Source: Saprospiraceae bacterium (GTDB taxonomy: Bacteria > Bacteroidota > Bacteroidia > Chitinophagales > Saprospiraceae). From it: a DNA stretch of 21,773 nt. Every line of letters begins with the position of its first letter. Within the stretch, counting starts at the first letter, position 1. A program made the translations under genes and the position numbers. The DNA is taken from assembly GCA_020630455.1 (NCBI GenBank), contig JAHDBK010000006.1, positions 1 to 21,773 of the forward strand. The letters are read 5' to 3'. Positions 1 to 4,353 of this stretch are shown here, in pieces. The notes under the pieces are model-generated. The model saw only the letters and a list, made by a program, of their open reading frames with translations, did no database searches and was not told where the DNA came from.

Positions 1-55
1 TTAAAACAAAAAGGCCCAACAATCGTATGATTGTTGAGCTTTTGCGCTCCCTCAA
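1..55. repeat. 55-bp direct repeat, left copy
   Basis: This segment is identical over 55 bases to 383-437. On the minus strand it carries the last bases of a tRNA-Asn acceptor arm followed by a rho-independent terminator. The match stops at 55/56, where a palindrome begins, and resumes at 74-85 (TGAACCTTGGAC), which matches tRNA T-arm bases 443-454. The window starts inside this unit, so the repeat may extend or recur further left. Confidence 0.93.
3..39 (-). terminator. Rho-independent terminator after the GIY-YIG gene
   Basis: Read on the minus strand, an 11-bp stem (14-24 with 29-39, one G-U pair, loop of 4) is followed by GGCCTTTTTGTTTT. It is the same terminator that follows the tRNA fragment at 385-421, duplicated with the tRNA 3' end. 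It would stop transcription coming through the GIY-YIG gene. Confidence 0.8.
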
Positions 56-74
56 TCCCGAAAGCTTTCGGGAT
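55..74. repeat. Perfect 20-bp palindrome inside a relic tRNA T-arm
   Basis: The centre TCCCGAAAGCTTTCGGGA (56-73) is a perfect palindrome, extended by one A/T pair on each side. It sits where the tRNA copy at 438-442 has GGACT, between the acceptor-side bases and TGAACCTTGGAC, so it replaces part of the T-loop and T-stem. I recall this palindrome as common near tRNA-linked GIY-YIG genes in Bacteroidetes, but could not verify that. It lies just downstream of the GIY-YIG stop codon. Confidence 0.9.
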
Positions 75-88
75 GAACCTTGGACTTT

Positions 89-373
89 TTAAGAATATTT
101 CTCTTTTAGTCGGGCAATAATTTCTTCATACCTTGTGAGATTTTCAATGTATTTTCTGCTCTTCATTTTTTTGATATGCCCTTCTATTTGTAGTGCTTGA
201 GCTTTTGTATCACATTCAATACTCAAATATAAAACCCAGGGCTTGCCTTTGGCTGTCCATTTGTTCTCATAATAATTCGTATTGTGTTTTACAAGACGAG
301 CCTGTACATCATAAGTCTGTCCCACATAATAACGATCTATTTTTGAGGAATACAAAATATAAACAAAATGCAT
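89..373 (-). CDS. GIY-YIG nuclease family protein, small stand-alone type
   Basis: This 94-aa protein is a single GIY-YIG domain. The GIY strand is seen as VYI (residues 4-6) and the YIG strand as YVG (16-18), followed by Arg27 and a later Glu65 in the IEGHIKKMK stretch, the expected positions for catalytic Arg and Glu. The length fits the small UPF0213/YhbQ-like group. Such proteins are predicted metal-dependent endonucleases; no substrate is established here. The gene lies between two copies of a tRNA-Asn 3' end plus terminator: its start is about 10 bases beyond one repeat and its TAA runs directly into the relic T-arm with the palindrome. That arrangement suggests a homing-type or tRNA-targeting cassette rather than a housekeeping gene. 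The family call is firm; the mobile role is inference. Confidence 0.88.
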   Translation of the reverse strand: MHFVYILYSSKIDRYYVGQTYDVQARLVKHNTNYYENKWTAKGKPWVLYLSIECDTKAQALQIEGHIKKMKSRKYIENLTRYEEIIARLKEKYS

Positions 374-382
374 AGTTACAAT

Positions 383-437
383 TTAAAACAAAAAGGCCCA
401 ACAATCGTATGATTGTTGAGCTTTTGCGCTCCCTCAA
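383..437. repeat. 55-bp direct repeat, right copy
   Basis: This copy is identical to 1-55, giving a unit period of 382 bp. Here it runs directly into the T-arm and anticodon arm of tRNA-Asn without the palindrome, so it is probably the ancestral copy. On the minus strand it holds the tRNA 3' end and terminator, and it ends about 10 bases before the GIY-YIG start codon. Confidence 0.93.
385..421 (-). terminator. Terminator of the tRNA-Asn transcript
   Basis: The same 11-bp stem with a 4-base loop and T-rich tail occurs here (396-406 with 411-421), directly after the tRNA 3' end at 427. It separates tRNA transcription from the GIY-YIG gene that starts at 373. Confidence 0.8.
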
Positions 438-472
438 GGACTTGAACCTTGGACCCTCTGATTAACAGTCAG
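427..472 (-). tRNA. tRNA-Asn(GUU) 3' fragment; likely attachment-site half
   Basis: Read on the minus strand, 472 to 427 gives anticodon stem CTGA/TCAG around the loop CTGTTAA (anticodon GTT, Asn), a short variable region, T-arm CAAGG-TTCAAGT-CCTTG, acceptor 3' strand AGGGAGC and discriminator G, with no encoded CCA. The complementary acceptor strand, the D-arm and the fifth anticodon-stem pair are missing: identity to a tRNA breaks at 472/473. The remnant is therefore not functional by itself. A tRNA 3' part beginning at the anticodon arm is the usual footprint of tyrosine-recombinase integration into a tRNA gene, and an integrase gene lies at 20444-21652. The intact copy should be at the other end of the element, outside this window. 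Confidence 0.8.
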
Positions 473-583
473 TTATAGTTATCCTGTCCTTTCTTATCTT
501 TGGTTGCTAATTGTTTATATTCCAGTTGTTTATGAATTTTTATTTTGCTCTTGTAAGTTCTTTATTGCTCTTTATATCCTAAA

Positions 584-616
584 ATGTTTGACTTATGTTT
601 GACCCAAAGTCAAACA
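584..616. repeat. Clustered TGTTTGAC repeats near the presumed element end
   Basis: ATGTTTGAC occurs at 584-592 and again at 595-603, exactly 11 bases apart, and is followed by its inverted copy GTCAAACA at 609-616. The last two form an 8-bp inverted repeat with a 5-base spacer, ending directly before the stop codon of the gene at 617. The helical-turn spacing near the tRNA-derived end suits arm-type sites for the recombinase or an excisionase; a short hairpin for transcript ends is the alternative, but no T-run follows. Confidence 0.45.
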
Positions 617-1090
617 CTAAAAATCTAATTCATTAGTCATTTCAAATTTTTGTGAGCATATCAATACCAAAAATTCATCTTTTTTTAGCTTGTAAAAATA
701 CCTTTCTCCCAATTTTTTATGTGTTTTATCCATGTCTATCTCCTTGAATATCTGTAAAAATTTCTTTTCAGATGCAGTACAGAAAGTTATCTGTATTGCT
801 TTGAGAATATCACAATTATAATACAAGGTAACTGTATCAACCCTTAGACCTAAAGGCTGTATTTTCTCTGGTTTCAAGTATCTGTAAGTACAATATTCAA
901 TTCCATTAATAACTTTTGAATCAAGGTATTCTAAATCAAATTCATGCTTTTCAAATTGTTCTCCAAGTGTAAATCCTAGTTCCTCAAATAGCTTCTCAAC
1001 AGATGTTTTAGAATTAGAAGTATTTGTAAATGAAAAAAGCCATCTCTTAGGGAGATAGCTTTTAATTAGTCTGCATATTTTTAGTTTCAT
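617..1090 (-). CDS. Hypothetical protein, 157 aa
   Basis: I do not recognise a family. The protein is basic at the N-terminus (MKLKICRLIKSYLPKRW) and otherwise mixed alpha/beta in character, with no membrane segment or catalytic motif that stands out. It is the last of three minus-strand genes; its start lies 3 bases after the stop of the 1094-1672 gene, so the two are surely co-transcribed and probably translationally coupled. The neighbour is a predicted exported protein, so a role at the envelope is possible, but that is only context. A repeat cluster that may belong to the element end touches its stop codon. Confidence 0.7.
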   Translation of the reverse strand: MKLKICRLIKSYLPKRWLFSFTNTSNSKTSVEKLFEELGFTLGEQFEKHEFDLEYLDSKVINGIEYCTYRYLKPEKIQPLGLRVDTVTLYYNCDILKAIQITFCTASEKKFLQIFKEIDMDKTHKKLGERYFYKLKKDEFLVLICSQKFEMTNELDF

Positions 1091-1093
1091 AGC

Positions 1094-1672
1094 CTAGTAA
1101 TCTTCAAAAAGACTTTCTATTCTTGAAATTGTATTTTTTCTATAAACACCAGTAATTCTTCTCGTTTTAATGTAATCCTTAATTCCAAATTCAATTTCTT
1201 TGATATTGATTGATTTTAGTCTGCTAATTTCACTATCTGTAAGATAAAACAAAGATAATGTTCTATTGTCAATTCTACTTTCAATGTTTCTATCTGTACA
1301 TTTTATGACAGAGTTATCATCTAAATAGATATATACATCTCCTTGAAATTTAACTTCTTCTTCTGTTATAAAGGACAATAGCAAATAGCCAGAATTTGAG
1401 CTTTTTTTTCCTATACTTAGATAAAGAATATCTGCTATGCTTGCCTCTGTCATATAGCCTAGATATGGGCTATTAAAACTTTTAGAAGGGTCAGTTAAAC
1501 TTGAACGAAGTTCTATTTTATAGTAGTCCGTTGCAGGATAACTTTTGTTGCCTAAAAATATAGTAGTTCCTTCATCAAGGGAATACTCATCAATGGGAGA
1601 AGACCGTAATTGTGCTTTAATCTCGAAGCACATAATTATCATTAATAAGGGTAATAAATATATTTTTTTCAT
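1094..1672 (-). CDS. Hypothetical secreted protein with signal peptide
   Basis: The 192-aa product starts with a typical signal peptide: MKK, a hydrophobic core of about 13 residues (YLLPLLMIIMCF), then EIKA-Q as a plausible signal peptidase I site near residue 20/21. The only Cys in the signal is within the core and not in a clear lipobox, so periplasmic export is more likely than a lipoprotein. The mature part has no domain I recognise. It is the middle gene of a three-gene cluster, 7 bases after the upstream gene and 3 bases before the downstream one. Confidence 0.72.
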   Translation of the reverse strand: MKKIYLLPLLMIIMCFEIKAQLRSSPIDEYSLDEGTTIFLGNKSYPATDYYKIELRSSLTDPSKSFNSPYLGYMTEASIADILYLSIGKKSSNSGYLLLSFITEEEVKFQGDVYIYLDDNSVIKCTDRNIESRIDNRTLSLFYLTDSEISRLKSINIKEIEFGIKDYIKTRRITGVYRKNTISRIESLFEDY

Positions 1673-1679
1673 GGGTATT

Positions 1680-2372
1680 TTAATTTTTTATGAGTTTTAA
1701 TAAAATTAGTTTCTGTCCTTTCTCTAAAAAAGTAATTTTTACAGATACCACCTTTCCAAGAAACTTGTCTATTTGATTTTGATTAAGTGATGAGATGCTT
1801 TCAAAAGCATTTTTTATTGGAAGAATACCTGTTTTAAATGTACTTTTCATGGACTCTAAATCTGTTATATGAATAAGATTATCAGGAGTAAGTAACAGCA
1901 CTTTAAAAGAGTCCTCTGTAGCTTCAAGAATATATCCTTTAACTATTTGATTATTTTGATAGTCTGACCTTAGTTGCTGCCAAATGACAGTATCTAAACT
2001 TGCAATGCCTGTGTTTTCTTCATGTTCCTTTATTATTTCATCTTGAGTCAATACTTCTTCTGAATTTTGTAGCATAGAAATTTCCATTTCTGCATCACCT
2101 TCTCGTTGAAGTAAGTCCATAATTTCCTCATAAAAATATTGTCTAGTCCGACCTAATATTTTGGAGTGAATCTTTCTAAAATCTGTTTCAGGAAAATTGT
2201 TTGCTTTCCATCCTTCTTCTAAAGCACCACATAGATGATAACCTGTACTCAAATCATTTAAAGCAATGCAATCTCTTAGTAAATCTTCAAAAGTAGGTTC
2301 TACCCCAAAATCTTGCTTGTAGTTCTTAAATAATTGATAGACGTATTCCTTTCTTTTTTGGCAGTATATCAA
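1680..2372 (-). CDS. Hypothetical protein, 230 aa, probable TTG start
   Basis: No family is recognised. The N-terminal two thirds are charged and probably helical. The C-terminal 90 residues contain two beta-rich stretches (around IVKGYILEATEDSFKVLL and LGKVVSVKITFLEKGQ) that faintly recall an S1/OB-like fold; this is a guess. No ATG occurs in frame before about residue 85. TTG at 2370-2372 is the first plausible start, and an in-frame stop lies five codons further upstream, so the start must fall in a very short interval. It heads the minus-strand cluster down to 617 and is divergent from the XRE regulator, with an operator-like inverted repeat between them, so the cluster is probably controlled by that regulator. 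Confidence 0.66.
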   Translation of the reverse strand: MIYCQKRKEYVYQLFKNYKQDFGVEPTFEDLLRDCIALNDLSTGYHLCGALEEGWKANNFPETDFRKIHSKILGRTRQYFYEEIMDLLQREGDAEMEISMLQNSEEVLTQDEIIKEHEENTGIASLDTVIWQQLRSDYQNNQIVKGYILEATEDSFKVLLLTPDNLIHITDLESMKSTFKTGILPIKNAFESISSLNQNQIDKFLGKVVSVKITFLEKGQKLILLKLIKN

Positions 2373-2384
2373 AACAAATAGTAT

Positions 2385-2420
2385 TTATCATTTATGATAA
2401 CCACAAATTTATCATAAATG
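2385..2420. promoter_or_regulatory. Operator-like inverted repeats between divergent genes
   Basis: CATTTATGATAA (2389-2400) and its exact inverse TTATCATAAATG (2409-2420) form a perfect 12-bp inverted repeat with an 8-base spacer. The left arm overlaps a second dyad, TTATCA-N4-TGATAA (2385-2400). The pair sits in the 77-bp gap between the TTG start at 2372 and the XRE gene at 2450, so it is well placed as a shared operator for that XRE protein. AAACTTTG just to the right resembles a Bacteroidetes -7 element (TAnnTTTG) only partly. Confidence 0.6.
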
Positions 2421-2449
2421 GAAACTTTGTGCAATAAGTAGCACAAGAA

Positions 2450-2686
2450 ATGTCAAAGAAAAATTCAGAGAAAAAAGAACTTCAAATTGCTATTGGTAAG
2501 CAAATAAGAACCTTGAGAGAAAAGAAAAATATCCCTCAACAGGTTCTTGCTGCTAGTTGTAATTTTGAAAAATCCAATCTAAGTAGATTAGAAGCTGGAG
2601 GTACAAATCCTACTTTATTTACCTTAAAGAAAATAGCTGATAATCTTGGTGTAACCTTGAAGGAGTTAATGGATTTTGAGATATGA
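2450..2686 (+). CDS. XRE-family HTH transcriptional regulator
   Basis: This 78-aa protein is almost entirely one HTH_3/Cro-C1 domain (about residues 12-70). The recognition region is QQVLAASCNFEKSNLSRLEAG, followed by the typical NPTLFTLKKIADNLGVTLKEL end. It should bind DNA as a dimer. It is divergent from the 617-2372 cluster and its own promoter region carries perfect inverted repeats, which suggests autoregulation plus control of the cluster. No separate toxin or metallopeptidase partner is fused to it; a link to the three unknown genes as a toxin-antitoxin-like or phage-responsive module is possible but not shown. Confidence 0.85.
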   Translation: MSKKNSEKKELQIAIGKQIRTLREKKNIPQQVLAASCNFEKSNLSRLEAGGTNPTLFTLKKIADNLGVTLKELMDFEI

Positions 2687-2692
2687 TTAAGC

Positions 2693-2718
2693 AAAAATCT
2701 TAAAGGATTCAGATTTTT
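2693..2718. terminator. AT-rich hairpin between convergent genes
   Basis: AAAAATCT (2693-2700) and AGATTTTT (2711-2718) form a perfect 8-bp stem with a 10-base loop, shortly after the stop codon of the XRE gene. The right arm supplies a T-run for the plus strand, and the mirrored arm does so for the minus strand, so it may act in both directions. The stem is weak (mostly A-T pairs). Confidence 0.45.
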
Positions 2719-2780
2719 AGTGTACTCCTCCATTTTAAAGAAAAGGCTATTATATAGTATCTTAAAGTATCTCAAAAGAA

Positions 2781-3251
2781 TTATAATGCTCCTTCATCTG
2801 CCATACTGCTATATCCCTCTCCAGTCAAAATAATGTGGTCAAGAATCTCTAAATCCAAAAATAAGGCTGCTGATTTCAATTTCTTGGTAAGACTAATATC
2901 AGCTTGACTTGCTCTTTTATTCCCTGATGGATGATTATGACTAAGAATAATACTTGATGCTCCACTCTTTAAAGCAACAGCAAATATCAACTTAGCATCT
3001 ACTAGTGTTCCAGCAGTACCACCTTTTGAAACTTCATAAACGCCTAAAATTTGATTGGCTCTGTTCAGAAGCAATATTTTAAAAACTTCTTGAAGCTCAA
3101 TAGTATTCATATCCCAAGATTCTTTCAAGTAATTGTAAGCATCTTGGCTACTTTTGACAACTGGTTTATTTGTATTTAAGGTTTTGTATGAAACCTCTAT
3201 TTCCGTGATATTTGCAACAGTTGCAATATCCGCAGTCTTTGCAGTATTCAT
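2781..3251 (-). CDS. RadC-like JAB/MPN domain protein
   Basis: The protein has the JAMM metal-binding motif of the RadC/JAB family: Glu in the strand before it and then SHNHPSGNKRASQAD, with His-x-His and a later Asp. RadC-type proteins on mobile elements are widespread; a metal-dependent hydrolase function is predicted but the true role is unsettled, so I give no gene symbol. An ATG at 3311 would add 20 residues (MDISQINYFTSLFF...), but these are rich in Phe and Tyr and look like translated leader, and family members usually begin close to the VSEIE-like segment here seen as ITEIEVSYK. I therefore prefer ATG at 3251 (156 aa). It lies downstream of a structured gene-free stretch on the same strand as the 3622-4008 gene. 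Confidence 0.85.
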   Translation of the reverse strand: MNTAKTADIATVANITEIEVSYKTLNTNKPVVKSSQDAYNYLKESWDMNTIELQEVFKILLLNRANQILGVYEVSKGGTAGTLVDAKLIFAVALKSGASSIILSHNHPSGNKRASQADISLTKKLKSAALFLDLEILDHIILTGEGYSSMADEGAL

Positions 3252-3621
3252 GTTGTGAATTTTAAATGTGAAAAATAATGAAGTGAAATAATTGATTTGA
3301 GAAATATCCATTTTTTACTCCCTGTATAATGGTGAGAAGTAAAATTTGGATATTCCACTATCTGAGGTATAATCTCTCAAAAAAAGAAAATATCCTAAGC
3401 TGAAATAATGATATTATAAAGGCTTTGAGAGGAAACAGTTATCTCTCCAAGTTCTATAAATAATCCATATTGCTACCCATTTTAGGTCTGCATAATATTT
3501 AATTGGCTTGAGAAACTTTTAATATCCTCTCTAGTTCAGTATCTCTATCAAAATACTATTTACCAATCCTGTCCTATTTTTAATAGTGTGAAAGACAGGA
3601 CTGGTAAATTTTCTAAAGACC
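3252..3621. other. Gene-free stretch with degenerate repeats and stem-loops
   Basis: No convincing reading frame is present. The stretch has repeated short motifs: ATATCC or GGATAT near 3306, 3348, 3391 and 3531, and many GAGAG/CTCTC runs. CTCTCAAA (3374-3381) pairs with TTTGAGAG (3424-3431). Two segments, about 3421-3460 and 3505-3541, look like degenerate copies of each other (GGCTT..GAGA, then CTCTC..AGTTC). It may be a leader or regulatory RNA upstream of the RadC-like gene on the minus strand. A large stem-loop closes its right end and is listed separately. Confidence 0.4.
3559..3608 (-). terminator. Large stem-loop after the 3622-4008 gene
   Basis: TTTACCAATCCTGTC (3559-3573) pairs with GACAGGACTGGTAAA (3594-3608): a 15-bp stem with one position that is a G-U pair in the minus-strand RNA. 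The loop contains a second small hairpin (CTATT-TTT-AATAG). It starts 13 bases after the stop of the minus-strand gene, so a terminator or 3'-end stabiliser is likely. There is no clean T-run after it on the minus strand, which leaves attenuation or a structured RNA as alternatives. Confidence 0.5.
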
Positions 3622-4008
3622 TTAGATATTCATACCCTCAATGACCTCAACTCCATTTTCAGAGAAGGATTTACTAGGGTTTGGAACAGTATCAACTGTT
3701 TTGGAAGCATTACTTTCAGGTACATACACGTATCTGTGGCTAAGTTCAATGACTTCTCCTGAATCCTTAATCGTGTATTCATAAGGTTCACAAGGTTTCT
3801 TTTCAACTTTACCTGACATTGTAGTACCCAATAGAGCCTGACAAGTAGCCTCATCAAAGGTGGACGGAATAGAGGCTTTCTTCGCTGTGGCATAAAAATT
3901 ACCTGTTGTGTGGCTTAATACCATTTCTACACCACCTTGAACTGTGAGAGCATAGAATTTTTTACCGCTTTCAGTTTGTCTTTCATTATAAGAGATAATA
4001 GTAACCAT
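3622..4008 (-). CDS. Conserved-type hypothetical protein of mobile elements, 128 aa
   Basis: I chose ATG at 4008 (MVTIISYNERQTESGKKFYALTVQGG). The frame can be opened further to a GTG at 4083, but those 25 residues look like leader. The N-terminal half has a beta-rich pattern (ISYNERQTESGKKFYALTVQGGVEMV) that recalls small single-strand-binding-like or cold-shock-sized beta barrels; I cannot assign it with certainty. The rest is polar with a disordered C-terminal tail. It sits with the RadC-like gene on the minus strand, immediately left of the cargo region, and is followed by a strong stem-loop. Similar small proteins accompany recombination genes in Bacteroidetes islands as far as I remember. 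Confidence 0.62.
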   Translation of the reverse strand: MVTIISYNERQTESGKKFYALTVQGGVEMVLSHTTGNFYATAKKASIPSTFDEATCQALLGTTMSGKVEKKPCEPYEYTIKDSGEVIELSHRYVYVPESNASKTVDTVPNPSKSFSENGVEVIEGMNI

Positions 4009-4353
4009 GATAGATTTTGATTTTGAGTTGAGAAATAAATGTTGAGCTAGAGAAATTTCTATCCTTGTTTTTTCAGCTATCACCTTGAAAAAATATTAGA
4101 GTCAGAAAAATTCTTAACTACTAAAGATGAGGGAGGGTCTTTAAAATTGGTAAGGATAAGCGGGGGTATCTAGGGGGTAGTTCAAACACTCACTACTTTT
4201 CAAAAAATATTGAAGGTTTTAATTTTTTTATAAAAAATTATAGCTGTTAAACTTTCCTTTTTATTATTAAAAACTTATATTAAGAGTTTTTGCCCTTATA
4301 CATCAAGATACTTTGAGAAAACTATTGTAAACTATATTCAAGTTACAATAGTT
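4009..4353. promoter_or_regulatory. Divergent control region before the cargo operon
   Basis: This region lies between the minus-strand gene at 4008 and the plus-strand cargo. It holds an unusual G-rich patch in AT-rich DNA (GGG at 4131 and 4135, GGGGGTA at 4162-4168 and 4173-4179). Further right, TTTTTG (4287-4292) and ATACTTTG (4308-4315) loosely resemble Bacteroidetes -33 and -7 elements (TTG and TAnnTTTG), though the spacing of about 15 is short. The inverted repeat at 4320-4353 follows. No gene is seen. Confidence 0.4.
4320..4353. promoter_or_regulatory. Inverted repeat abutting the start codon of the cargo operon
   Basis: AACTATTGTAA (4320-4330) and TTACAATAGTT (4343-4353) are exact inverses, 11 bp each with a 12-base loop. 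The right arm ends at the base directly before ATG (4354). In RNA the hairpin would bury the ribosome-binding region, so it could limit translation; in DNA it could be an operator. Either reading implies tight control of the large helicase gene and what follows it. Confidence 0.65.

Noticed and set aside
193..375. Open plus-strand frame over the GIY-YIG gene
   Set aside because: It is the reverse-strand shadow of a well-supported GIY-YIG gene and has no recognisable features.
1..437. Reading the two 55-bp repeats as the ends of an insertion sequence
   Set aside because: There is no transposase and no terminal inverted repeat; the repeats are tRNA 3' end plus terminator.
3252..3621. CRISPR array from the repeated short motifs
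   Set aside because: The repeats are degenerate, irregularly spaced and too short; no cas gene is present anywhere in the window.
3630..3893. Alternative minus-strand frame of 87 aa inside the 3622-4008 gene
   Set aside because: The composition is implausible (Arg- and Leu-rich, no domain), and the other frame has a sensible protein with an ATG start.
4009..4083. N-terminal extension of the 3622-4008 gene to a GTG
   Set aside because: The added residues look like leader sequence and the internal ATG at 4008 begins a well-formed beta-rich segment.
4131..4177. Stable G-quadruplex
   Set aside because: Four G-runs exist, but one loop is about 24 bases long, so a stable structure is doubtful; kept only as a G-rich repeat.
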